This document shows positions 38,850 to 52,700 of a DNA stretch of 64,000 nt, one piece after another. The position numbers were made by a program, and so were the translations under genes. Source of the DNA: Hippasteria phrygiana (lineage: Eukaryota > Echinodermata > Asteroidea > Valvatida > Goniasteridae); NCBI GenBank assembly GCA_037893225.1, contig JAZGUH010000279.1:620001-684000 (forward strand), given 5' to 3'. Position 1 is the first letter of the stretch. Each line of letters begins with the position of its first letter. A model generated the notes under the pieces. The model saw only the letters and a list, made by a program, of their open reading frames with translations, did not search any database and was not told the origin of the DNA.

Positions 38850-41800
38850 ATTGCAACATGTAGCGCCAGATCTAAGCTATCCATACATGTCAAAATTACT
38901 GTATTTGGTTGATATTTCATGCAATTATGAATGAGTAAAGCAAGTCAATACCCCAGGGAATTTGACAGGCATGGAGCAATAAATAAAAGGTAATCTGCAC
39001 ACAGATGGTGGCCGGGAAGAAAATAAACATTGCGAGGTTTGAATTTTCTCCACAAGTGTTAACTCTAAGAAGCCGCCGATGATTGCAACATGTAGCGCCC
39101 GATCTAAGCTATCCATACATGTCAAAAGTACTGAATTTGGTTGATATTTCATGCAATTATGAATGAGTAAAGCAAGTCATACCCCAGGGAATTTGACAGG
39201 CATGGAGCAATAAATAGAAGGTAATATGCACACAGATGTTGGCCGGAAAGAAAATAAACATTGCGAGGTTTGAATTTTCTCTACAAGTTTTAACTCTGGG
39301 AAGCCGCCGATGATTGCAACATGTAGCGCCCGATCTAAGCTATACATACATGTCAAAATTACTGCATTTGGTTGATATTTCATGCAATTATGAATGAGTA
39401 AAGCAAGTCCATACCCCAGGGAATTTGACAGGCATGGAGCAATAAATAAAAGGTAATATGCACACAGATGTTGGCCGGAAAGAAAATAAACATTGCGAGG
39501 TTTGAATTTTCTCCACAAGTGTTAACTCTAAGAAGCCGCCGATAATTGCAACATGTAGCGCCAGATCTAAGCTATCCATACATGTCAAAAATACTGCATT
39601 TGGTTGATATTTCATGCAATTATGAATGAATAAAGCAAGTCCATACCCCAGGGAATTTGACATGCATGGAGCAATAAATAGACGGTAACATGTACACAGA
39701 TGTTGGCCGGAAAGAAAATAAACATTGCGAGGTTTGAATTTTCTCCACAAGTTTTAACTCTAAGAAGCCGCCGATGATTGCAACATGTAGCGCCAGATCT
39801 AAGCTATCCATACATGTCAAAAATACTGCATTTGGTTGATATTTCATGCAATTATGAATGAATAAAGCAAGTCCATACCCCAGGGAATTTGACATGCATG
39901 GAGCAATAAATAGACGGTAATATGTACACAGATGTTGGCCGGAAAGAAAATAAACATTGCGAGGTTTTAATTTTCTCTACAAGTTTTAACTCTGGGAAGC
40001 CGCCGATGATTGCAACATGTAGCGCCAGATCTAAGCTATACATACATGTCAAAATTACTGCATTTGGTTGATATTTCATGCAATTATGAATGAGTAAAGC
40101 AAGTCCATACCCCAGGGAATTTGACATGCATGGAGCAATAAATAGACGGTAATATGTACACAGATGTTGGCCGGAAAGAAAATAAACATTGCGAGGTTTG
40201 AATTGTCTCCACAAGTTTTAACTCTGGGAAGCCGCCGGTGATTGCAACATGTAGCGCCAGATCTAAGCTATACATACATGTCAAAATTACTGCATTTGGT
40301 TGATATTTCATGCAATTATGAATGAGTAAAGCAAGTCCATACCCCAGGGAATTTGACATGCATGGAGCAATAAATAGACGGTAATATGTACACAGATGTT
40401 GGCCGGAAAGAAAATAAACATTGCGAGGTTTGAATTTTCTCCACAAGTTTGAACTCTAAGAAGCCGCCGATAATTGCAACATGTAGCGCCAGATCTAAGC
40501 TATCCATACATGTCAAAATTACTGTATTTGGTTGATATTTCATGCAATTATGAATGAGTAAAGCAAGTCCATACCCCAGGGAATTTGACAGGCATGGAGC
40601 AATAAATAAAAGGTAATCTGCACACAGATGGTGGCCGGGAAGAAAATAAACATTGCGAGGTTTGAATTTTCTCCACAAGTGTTAACTCTAAGAAGCCGCC
40701 GATAATTGGAACATGTAGCGCCAGATCTAAGCTATCCATACATGTCAAAATTACTGAATTTGGTTGATATTTCATGCAATTATGAATGAGTAAAGCAAGT
40801 CCATACCCCAGGGAATTTGACAGGCATGGAGCAATAATTAAAAGGTAATCTGCACACAGATGGTGGCCGGGAAGAAAATAAACATTGCGAGGTTTGAATT
40901 TTCTCCACAAGTGTTAACTCTAAGAAGCCGCCGATAATTGCAACATGTAGCGCCAGATCTAAGCTATCGATACATGTCAAAATTACTGCATTTGGTTGAT
41001 ATTTCATGGAATTATGAATGAGTAAAGCAAGTCCATACCCCAGGGAATTTGACATGCATGGAGCAATAAATAGACGGTAATATGTACACAGATCTTGGCC
41101 GGAAAGAAAATAAACATTGCGAGGTTTGAATTTTCTCCACAAGTTTGAACTCTAAGAAGCCGCCGATAATTGCAACATGTAGCGCCAGATCTAAGCTATC
41201 CATACATGTCAAAATTACTGTATTTGGTTGATATTTCATGCAATTATGAATGAGTAAAGCAAGTCCATACCCCAGGGAATTTGACAGGCATGGAGCAATA
41301 AATAAAAGTTAATCTGCACACAGATGGTGGCCGGGAAGAAAATAAACATTGCGAGGTTTGAATTTTCTCCACAAGTGTTAACTCTAAGAAGCCTCCGATG
41401 ATTGGAACATGTAGCGCCAGATCTAAGCTATCCATACATGTCAAAATTACTGAATTTGGTTGATATTTCATGCAATTATGAATGAGTAAAGCAAGTCCAT
41501 ACCCCAGGGAATTTGACAGGCATGGAGCAATAATTAAAAGGTAATCTGCACACAGATGGTGGCCGGGAAGAAAATAAACATTGCGAGGTTTGATCTTTCT
41601 CCACAAGTGTTAACTCTAAGAAGCCGCCGATAATTGCAACATGTAGCGCCAGATCTAAGCTATCCATACATGTCAAAATTACTGAATTTGGTTGATATTT
41701 CATGCAATTATGAATGAGTAAAGCAAGTCCATACCCCAGGGAATTTGACATGCATGGAGCAATAAATAGACGGTAATATGTACACAGATGTTGGCCGGAA

Positions 41801-44800
41801 AGAAAATAAACATTGCGAGGTTTGAATTTTCTCCACAAGTTTGAACTCTAAGAATCCGCCGATGATTGCAACATGTAGCGCCAGATCTAAGCTATCCATA
41901 CATGTCAAAATTACTGCATTTGGTTGATATTTCATGCAATTATAAATGAGTAAAGCAAGTCCATACCCCAGGGAATTTGACAGGCATGGAGCAATAAATA
42001 AAAGGTAATATGCACACAGATGGTGGCCGGAAAGAAAATAAACATTGCGAGGTTTGAATTTTCTCCACAAGTGTTAACTCTAAGAAGCCGCCGATAATTG
42101 CAAGATGTAGCGCCAGATCTAAGCTATCCATACATGTCAAAAGTACTGAATTTGGTTGATATTTCATGCAATTATGAATGAGTAAAGCAAGTCATACCCC
42201 AGGGAATTTGACAGGCATGGAGCAATAAATAGAAGGTAATATGCACACAGATGTTGGCCGGAAAGAAAATAAACATTGCGAGGTTTGAATTTTCTCTACA
42301 AGTTTTAACTCTGGGAAGCCGCCGATGATTGCAACATGTAGCGCCCGATCTAAGCTATACATACATGTCAAAATTACTGCATTTGGTTGATATTTCATGC
42401 AATTATGAATGAGTAAAGCAAGTCCATACCCCAGGGAATTTGACATGCATGGAGCAATAAATAAAAGGTAATATGCACACAGATGTTGGCCGGAAAGAAA
42501 ATAAACATTGCGAGGTTTGAATTTTCTCCACAAGTTTGAACTCTAAGAATCCGCCGATGATTGCAACATGTAGCGCCAGATCTAAGCTATCCATACATGT
42601 CAAAATTACTGCATTTAGTTGATATTTCATGCAATTATAAATGAGTAAAGCAAGTCCATACCCCAGGGAATTTGACATGCATGGAGCAATAAATATACGG
42701 TAACATGTACACAGATGTTGGCCGGAAAGAAAATAAACATTGCGAGGTTTGAATTTTCTCCACAAGTTTTAACTCTAAGAAGCCGCCGATGATTGCAACA
42801 TGTAGCGCCAGATCTAAGCTATCCATACATGTCAAAAATACTGCATTTGGTTGATATTTCATGCAATTATGAATGAATAAAGCAAGTCCATACCCCAGGG
42901 AATTTGACATGCATGGAGCAATAAATAGACGGTAATATGTACACAGATGTTGGCCGGAAAGAAAATAAACATTGCGAGGTTTGAATTTTCTCTACAAGTT
43001 TTAACTCTGGGAAGCCGCCGATGATTGCAACATGTAGCGCCAGATCTAAGCTATACATACATGTCAAAATTACTGCATTTGGTTGATATTTCATGCAATT
43101 ATGAATGAGTAAAGCAAGTCCATACCCCAGGGAATTTGACATGCATGGAGCAATAAATAGACGGTAATATGTACACAGATGTTGGCCGGAAAGAAAATAA
43201 ACATTGCGAGGTTTGAATTTTCTCCACAAGTTTTAACTCTGGGAAGCCGCCGGTGATTGCAACATGTAGCGCCAGATCTAAGCTATACATACATGTCAAA
43301 ATTACTGCATTTGGTTGATATCTCATGCAATTATGAATGAGTAAAGCAAGTCCATACCCCAGGAAATTTGACATGCATGGAGCAATAAATAGACGGTAAT
43401 ATGTACACAGATGTTGGCCGGAAAGAAAATAAACATTGCGAGGTTTGAATTTTCTCCACAAGTGTTAACTCTAAGAAGCCGCCGATAATTGCAACATGTA
43501 GCGCCAGATCTAAGCTATCGATACATGTCAAAATTACTGCATTTGGTTGATATTTCATGCAATTATGAATGAGTAAAGCAAGTCCATACCCCAGGGAATT
43601 TGACATGCATGGAGCAATAAATAGACGGTAATATGTACACAGATGTTGGCCGGAAAGAAAATAAACATTGCGAGGTTTGAATTTTCTCCACAAGTTTGAA
43701 CTCTAAGAAGCCGCCGATAATTGCAACATGTAGCGCCAGATCTAAGCTATCCATACATGTCAAAATTACTGTATTTGGTTGATATTTCATGCAATTATGA
43801 ATGAGTAAAGCAAGTCCATACCCCAGGGAATTTGACAGGCATGGAGCAATAAATAAAAGGTAATCTGCACACAGATGGTGGCCGGGAAGAAAATAAACAT
43901 TGCGAGGTTTGAATTTTCTCCACAAGTGTTAACTCTAAGAAGCCGCCGATAATTGGAACATGTAGCGCCAGATCTAAGCTATCCATACATGTCAAAATTA
44001 CTGAATTTGGTTGATATTTCATGCAATTATGAATGAGTAAAGCAAGTCCATACCCCAGGGAATTTGACAGGCATGGAGCAATAATTAAAAGGTAATCTGC
44101 ACACAGATGGTGGCCGGGAAGAAAATAAACATTGCGAGGTTTGAATTTTCTCCACAAGTGTTAACTCTAAGAAGCCGCCGATAATTGCAACATGTAGCGC
44201 CAGATCTAAGCTATCGATACATGTCAAAATTACTGCATTTGGTTGATATTTCATGCAATTATGAATGAGTAAAGCAAGTCCATACCCCAGGGAATTTGAC
44301 ATGCATGGAGCAATAAATAGACGGTAATATGTACACAGATCTTGGCCGGAAAGAAAATAAACATTGCGAGGTTTGAATTTTCTCCACAAGTTTGAACTCT
44401 AAGAAGCCGCCGATAATTGCAACATGTAGCGCCAGATCTAAGCTATCCATACATGTCAAAATTACTGTATTTGGTTGATATTTCATGCAATTATGAATGA
44501 GTAAAGCAAGTCCATACCCCAGGGAATTTGACAGGCATGGAGCAATAAATAAAAGGTAATCTGCACACAGATGGTGGCCGGGAAGAAAATAAACATTGCG
44601 AGGTTTGAATTTTCTCCACAAGTGTTAACTCTAAGAAGCCGCCGATAATTGGAACATGTAGCGCCAGATCTAAGCTATCCATACATGTCAAAATTACTGA
44701 ATTTGGTTGATATTTCATGCAATTATGAATGAGTAAAGCAAGTCCATACCCCAGGGAATTTGACAGGCATGGAGCAATAATTAAAAGGTAATCTGCACAC

Positions 44801-46786
44801 AGATGGTGGCCGGGAAGAAAATAAACATTGCGAGGTTTGAATTTTCTCCACAAGTGTTAACTCTAAGAAGCCGCCGATAATTGCAACATGTAGCGCCAGA
44901 TCTAAGCTATCGATACATGTCAAAATTACTGCATTTGGTTGATATTTCATGCAATTATGAATGAGTAAAGCAAGTCCATACCCCAGGGAATTTGACATGC
45001 ATGGAGCAATAAATAGACGGTAATATGTACACAGATCTTGGCCGGAAAGAAAATAAACATTGCGAGGTTTGAATTTTCTCCACAAGTTTGAACTCTAAGA
45101 AGCCGCCGATAATTGCAACATGTAGCGCCAGATCTAAGCTATCCATACATGTCAAAATTACTGTATTTGGTTGATATTTCATGCAATTATGAATGAGTAA
45201 AGCAAGTCCATACCCCAGGGAATTTGACAGGCATGGAGCAATAAATAAAAGGTAATATGCACACAGATGGTGGCCGGAAAGAAAATAAACATTGCGAGGT
45301 TTGAATTTTCTCCACAAGTGTTAACTCTAAGAAGCCGCCGATAATTGCAACATGTAGCGCCAGATCTAAGCTATCCATACATGTCAAAATTACTGAATTT
45401 TGTTGATATGTCATGCAATTATGAATGAGTAAAGCAAGTCCATACCCCAGGTAATTTGACATGCATGGAGCAATAAATAGACGGTAACATGTACACAGAT
45501 GTTGGCCGGAAAGAAAATAAACATTGCGAGGTTTGAATTTTCTCCACAAGTTTTAACTCTAAGAAGCCGCCGATGATTGCAACATGTAGCGCCAGATCTA
45601 AGCTATCCATACATGTCAAAAGTACTGAATTTGGTTGATATTTCATGCAATTATGAATGAGTAAAGCAAGTCATACCCCAGGGAATTTGACAGGCATGGA
45701 GCAATAAATAGAAGGTAATATGCACACAGATGTTGGCCGGAAAGAAAATAAACATTGCGAGGTTTGAATTTTCTCTACAAGTTTTAACTCTGGGAAGCCG
45801 CCGATGATTGCAACATGTAGCGCCCGATCTAAGCTATACATACATGTCAAAATTACTGCATTTGGTTGATATTTCATGCAATTATGAATGAGTAAAGCAA
45901 GTCCATACCCCAGGGAATTTGACAGGCATGGAGCAATAAATAAAAGGTAATATGCACACAGATGTTGGCCGGAAAGAAAATAAACATTGCGAGGTTTGAA
46001 TTTTCTCCACAAGTTTGAACTCTAAGAATCCGCCGATGATTGCAACATGTAGCGCCAGATCTAAGCTATCCATACATGTCAAAATTACTGCATTTAGTTG
46101 ATATTTCATGCAATTATAAATGAGTAAAGCAAGTCCATACCCCAGGGAATTTGAAAGGCATGGAGCAATAAATAGACGGTAATATGCACACAGATGGTGG
46201 CCGGAAAGAAAATAAACATTGCGAGGTTTGAATTTTCTCCACAAGTGTTAACTCTAAGAAGCCGCCGATAATTGCAACATGTAGCGCCAGATCTAAGCTA
46301 TCCATACATGTCAAAAATACTGCATTTGGTTGATATTTCATGCAATTATGAATGAATAAAGCAAGTCCATACCCCAGGGAATTTGACATGCATGGAGCAA
46401 TAAATAGACGGTAATATGTACACAGATGTTGGCCGGAAAGAAAATAAACATTGCGAGGTTTGAATTTTCTCTACAAGTTTTAACTCTGGGAAGCCGCCGG
46501 TGATTGCAACATGTAGCGCCAGATCTAAGCTATACATACATGTCAAAATTACTGCATTAGGTTGATATTTCATGCAATTATGAATGAGTAAAGCAAGTCC
46601 ATACCCCAGGGAATTTGACATGCATGGAGCAATAAATAGACGGTAATATGTACACAGATGTTGGCCGGAAAGAAAATAAACATTGCGAGGTTTGAATTTT
46701 CTCCACAAGTTTGAACTCTAAGAATCCGCCGATGATTGCAACATGTAGCGCCAGATCTAAGCTATCCATACATGTCAAAATTACTG
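38850..46786 (+). repeat. 34-monomer block, copy 1 (7,885 bp unit)
   Basis: Bases 38850-46786 match 46735-54671 at an offset of 7,885 (34 x 232 minus 3); the copies overlap by 52 bp, so they are directly tandem. I found no difference. Many private variants are shared at the expected distance: GTCAATACC (38945), GAGGTTTTAATTTTC (39962), AATTGTCTCC (40203), CATGGAATTATG (40987), AAAAGTTAATC (41306), GCCTCCGATG (41391), TTTGATCTTTC (41590), GCAAGATGTAG (42102), AAATATACGG (42692), GATATCTCATG (43318), CCAGGTAATTTG (45449), TTGAAAGGC (46152) and CATTAGGTTG (46556). Three 231 bp monomers lie inside (38961, 41976, 45455). Confidence 0.94.
43646..45256 (+). repeat. 3-monomer tandem duplication (696 bp) inside the 34-monomer block
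   Basis: Bases 43646-44560 match 44342-45256 at an offset of 696 (3 x 232). They share ATTGGAACA, AATAATTAAAAGG and CTATCGATAC at matching places. The left edge is 43645 (GATGTTGG) against 44341 (GATCTTGG) and the right edge is 44561/45257 (TAATCTG against TAATATG). The GATCTTGG variant appears at both 44340 and 45036. It is also present in the second 34-monomer copy, so it is older than that duplication. Confidence 0.85.
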
Positions 46787-49700
46787 TATTTGGTTGATAT
46801 TTCATGCAATTATGAATGAGTAAAGCAAGTCAATACCCCAGGGAATTTGACAGGCATGGAGCAATAAATAAAAGGTAATCTGCACACAGATGGTGGCCGG
46901 GAAGAAAATAAACATTGCGAGGTTTGAATTTTCTCCACAAGTGTTAACTCTAAGAAGCCGCCGATGATTGCAACATGTAGCGCCCGATCTAAGCTATCCA
47001 TACATGTCAAAAGTACTGAATTTGGTTGATATTTCATGCAATTATGAATGAGTAAAGCAAGTCATACCCCAGGGAATTTGACAGGCATGGAGCAATAAAT
47101 AGAAGGTAATATGCACACAGATGTTGGCCGGAAAGAAAATAAACATTGCGAGGTTTGAATTTTCTCTACAAGTTTTAACTCTGGGAAGCCGCCGATGATT
47201 GCAACATGTAGCGCCCGATCTAAGCTATACATACATGTCAAAATTACTGCATTTGGTTGATATTTCATGCAATTATGAATGAGTAAAGCAAGTCCATACC
47301 CCAGGGAATTTGACAGGCATGGAGCAATAAATAAAAGGTAATATGCACACAGATGTTGGCCGGAAAGAAAATAAACATTGCGAGGTTTGAATTTTCTCCA
47401 CAAGTGTTAACTCTAAGAAGCCGCCGATAATTGCAACATGTAGCGCCAGATCTAAGCTATCCATACATGTCAAAAATACTGCATTTGGTTGATATTTCAT
47501 GCAATTATGAATGAATAAAGCAAGTCCATACCCCAGGGAATTTGACATGCATGGAGCAATAAATAGACGGTAACATGTACACAGATGTTGGCCGGAAAGA
47601 AAATAAACATTGCGAGGTTTGAATTTTCTCCACAAGTTTTAACTCTAAGAAGCCGCCGATGATTGCAACATGTAGCGCCAGATCTAAGCTATCCATACAT
47701 GTCAAAAATACTGCATTTGGTTGATATTTCATGCAATTATGAATGAATAAAGCAAGTCCATACCCCAGGGAATTTGACATGCATGGAGCAATAAATAGAC
47801 GGTAATATGTACACAGATGTTGGCCGGAAAGAAAATAAACATTGCGAGGTTTTAATTTTCTCTACAAGTTTTAACTCTGGGAAGCCGCCGATGATTGCAA
47901 CATGTAGCGCCAGATCTAAGCTATACATACATGTCAAAATTACTGCATTTGGTTGATATTTCATGCAATTATGAATGAGTAAAGCAAGTCCATACCCCAG
48001 GGAATTTGACATGCATGGAGCAATAAATAGACGGTAATATGTACACAGATGTTGGCCGGAAAGAAAATAAACATTGCGAGGTTTGAATTGTCTCCACAAG
48101 TTTTAACTCTGGGAAGCCGCCGGTGATTGCAACATGTAGCGCCAGATCTAAGCTATACATACATGTCAAAATTACTGCATTTGGTTGATATTTCATGCAA
48201 TTATGAATGAGTAAAGCAAGTCCATACCCCAGGGAATTTGACATGCATGGAGCAATAAATAGACGGTAATATGTACACAGATGTTGGCCGGAAAGAAAAT
48301 AAACATTGCGAGGTTTGAATTTTCTCCACAAGTTTGAACTCTAAGAAGCCGCCGATAATTGCAACATGTAGCGCCAGATCTAAGCTATCCATACATGTCA
48401 AAATTACTGTATTTGGTTGATATTTCATGCAATTATGAATGAGTAAAGCAAGTCCATACCCCAGGGAATTTGACAGGCATGGAGCAATAAATAAAAGGTA
48501 ATCTGCACACAGATGGTGGCCGGGAAGAAAATAAACATTGCGAGGTTTGAATTTTCTCCACAAGTGTTAACTCTAAGAAGCCGCCGATAATTGGAACATG
48601 TAGCGCCAGATCTAAGCTATCCATACATGTCAAAATTACTGAATTTGGTTGATATTTCATGCAATTATGAATGAGTAAAGCAAGTCCATACCCCAGGGAA
48701 TTTGACAGGCATGGAGCAATAATTAAAAGGTAATCTGCACACAGATGGTGGCCGGGAAGAAAATAAACATTGCGAGGTTTGAATTTTCTCCACAAGTGTT
48801 AACTCTAAGAAGCCGCCGATAATTGCAACATGTAGCGCCAGATCTAAGCTATCGATACATGTCAAAATTACTGCATTTGGTTGATATTTCATGGAATTAT
48901 GAATGAGTAAAGCAAGTCCATACCCCAGGGAATTTGACATGCATGGAGCAATAAATAGACGGTAATATGTACACAGATCTTGGCCGGAAAGAAAATAAAC
49001 ATTGCGAGGTTTGAATTTTCTCCACAAGTTTGAACTCTAAGAAGCCGCCGATAATTGCAACATGTAGCGCCAGATCTAAGCTATCCATACATGTCAAAAT
49101 TACTGTATTTGGTTGATATTTCATGCAATTATGAATGAGTAAAGCAAGTCCATACCCCAGGGAATTTGACAGGCATGGAGCAATAAATAAAAGTTAATCT
49201 GCACACAGATGGTGGCCGGGAAGAAAATAAACATTGCGAGGTTTGAATTTTCTCCACAAGTGTTAACTCTAAGAAGCCTCCGATGATTGGAACATGTAGC
49301 GCCAGATCTAAGCTATCCATACATGTCAAAATTACTGAATTTGGTTGATATTTCATGCAATTATGAATGAGTAAAGCAAGTCCATACCCCAGGGAATTTG
49401 ACAGGCATGGAGCAATAATTAAAAGGTAATCTGCACACAGATGGTGGCCGGGAAGAAAATAAACATTGCGAGGTTTGATCTTTCTCCACAAGTGTTAACT
49501 CTAAGAAGCCGCCGATAATTGCAACATGTAGCGCCAGATCTAAGCTATCCATACATGTCAAAATTACTGAATTTGGTTGATATTTCATGCAATTATGAAT
49601 GAGTAAAGCAAGTCCATACCCCAGGGAATTTGACATGCATGGAGCAATAAATAGACGGTAATATGTACACAGATGTTGGCCGGAAAGAAAATAAACATTG

Positions 49701-52700
49701 CGAGGTTTGAATTTTCTCCACAAGTTTGAACTCTAAGAATCCGCCGATGATTGCAACATGTAGCGCCAGATCTAAGCTATCCATACATGTCAAAATTACT
49801 GCATTTGGTTGATATTTCATGCAATTATAAATGAGTAAAGCAAGTCCATACCCCAGGGAATTTGACAGGCATGGAGCAATAAATAAAAGGTAATATGCAC
49901 ACAGATGGTGGCCGGAAAGAAAATAAACATTGCGAGGTTTGAATTTTCTCCACAAGTGTTAACTCTAAGAAGCCGCCGATAATTGCAAGATGTAGCGCCA
50001 GATCTAAGCTATCCATACATGTCAAAAGTACTGAATTTGGTTGATATTTCATGCAATTATGAATGAGTAAAGCAAGTCATACCCCAGGGAATTTGACAGG
50101 CATGGAGCAATAAATAGAAGGTAATATGCACACAGATGTTGGCCGGAAAGAAAATAAACATTGCGAGGTTTGAATTTTCTCTACAAGTTTTAACTCTGGG
50201 AAGCCGCCGATGATTGCAACATGTAGCGCCCGATCTAAGCTATACATACATGTCAAAATTACTGCATTTGGTTGATATTTCATGCAATTATGAATGAGTA
50301 AAGCAAGTCCATACCCCAGGGAATTTGACATGCATGGAGCAATAAATAAAAGGTAATATGCACACAGATGTTGGCCGGAAAGAAAATAAACATTGCGAGG
50401 TTTGAATTTTCTCCACAAGTTTGAACTCTAAGAATCCGCCGATGATTGCAACATGTAGCGCCAGATCTAAGCTATCCATACATGTCAAAATTACTGCATT
50501 TAGTTGATATTTCATGCAATTATAAATGAGTAAAGCAAGTCCATACCCCAGGGAATTTGACATGCATGGAGCAATAAATATACGGTAACATGTACACAGA
50601 TGTTGGCCGGAAAGAAAATAAACATTGCGAGGTTTGAATTTTCTCCACAAGTTTTAACTCTAAGAAGCCGCCGATGATTGCAACATGTAGCGCCAGATCT
50701 AAGCTATCCATACATGTCAAAAATACTGCATTTGGTTGATATTTCATGCAATTATGAATGAATAAAGCAAGTCCATACCCCAGGGAATTTGACATGCATG
50801 GAGCAATAAATAGACGGTAATATGTACACAGATGTTGGCCGGAAAGAAAATAAACATTGCGAGGTTTGAATTTTCTCTACAAGTTTTAACTCTGGGAAGC
50901 CGCCGATGATTGCAACATGTAGCGCCAGATCTAAGCTATACATACATGTCAAAATTACTGCATTTGGTTGATATTTCATGCAATTATGAATGAGTAAAGC
51001 AAGTCCATACCCCAGGGAATTTGACATGCATGGAGCAATAAATAGACGGTAATATGTACACAGATGTTGGCCGGAAAGAAAATAAACATTGCGAGGTTTG
51101 AATTTTCTCCACAAGTTTTAACTCTGGGAAGCCGCCGGTGATTGCAACATGTAGCGCCAGATCTAAGCTATACATACATGTCAAAATTACTGCATTTGGT
51201 TGATATCTCATGCAATTATGAATGAGTAAAGCAAGTCCATACCCCAGGAAATTTGACATGCATGGAGCAATAAATAGACGGTAATATGTACACAGATGTT
51301 GGCCGGAAAGAAAATAAACATTGCGAGGTTTGAATTTTCTCCACAAGTGTTAACTCTAAGAAGCCGCCGATAATTGCAACATGTAGCGCCAGATCTAAGC
51401 TATCGATACATGTCAAAATTACTGCATTTGGTTGATATTTCATGCAATTATGAATGAGTAAAGCAAGTCCATACCCCAGGGAATTTGACATGCATGGAGC
51501 AATAAATAGACGGTAATATGTACACAGATGTTGGCCGGAAAGAAAATAAACATTGCGAGGTTTGAATTTTCTCCACAAGTTTGAACTCTAAGAAGCCGCC
51601 GATAATTGCAACATGTAGCGCCAGATCTAAGCTATCCATACATGTCAAAATTACTGTATTTGGTTGATATTTCATGCAATTATGAATGAGTAAAGCAAGT
51701 CCATACCCCAGGGAATTTGACAGGCATGGAGCAATAAATAAAAGGTAATCTGCACACAGATGGTGGCCGGGAAGAAAATAAACATTGCGAGGTTTGAATT
51801 TTCTCCACAAGTGTTAACTCTAAGAAGCCGCCGATAATTGGAACATGTAGCGCCAGATCTAAGCTATCCATACATGTCAAAATTACTGAATTTGGTTGAT
51901 ATTTCATGCAATTATGAATGAGTAAAGCAAGTCCATACCCCAGGGAATTTGACAGGCATGGAGCAATAATTAAAAGGTAATCTGCACACAGATGGTGGCC
52001 GGGAAGAAAATAAACATTGCGAGGTTTGAATTTTCTCCACAAGTGTTAACTCTAAGAAGCCGCCGATAATTGCAACATGTAGCGCCAGATCTAAGCTATC
52101 GATACATGTCAAAATTACTGCATTTGGTTGATATTTCATGCAATTATGAATGAGTAAAGCAAGTCCATACCCCAGGGAATTTGACATGCATGGAGCAATA
52201 AATAGACGGTAATATGTACACAGATCTTGGCCGGAAAGAAAATAAACATTGCGAGGTTTGAATTTTCTCCACAAGTTTGAACTCTAAGAAGCCGCCGATA
52301 ATTGCAACATGTAGCGCCAGATCTAAGCTATCCATACATGTCAAAATTACTGTATTTGGTTGATATTTCATGCAATTATGAATGAGTAAAGCAAGTCCAT
52401 ACCCCAGGGAATTTGACAGGCATGGAGCAATAAATAAAAGGTAATCTGCACACAGATGGTGGCCGGGAAGAAAATAAACATTGCGAGGTTTGAATTTTCT
52501 CCACAAGTGTTAACTCTAAGAAGCCGCCGATAATTGGAACATGTAGCGCCAGATCTAAGCTATCCATACATGTCAAAATTACTGAATTTGGTTGATATTT
52601 CATGCAATTATGAATGAGTAAAGCAAGTCCATACCCCAGGGAATTTGACAGGCATGGAGCAATAATTAAAAGGTAATCTGCACACAGATGGTGGCCGGGA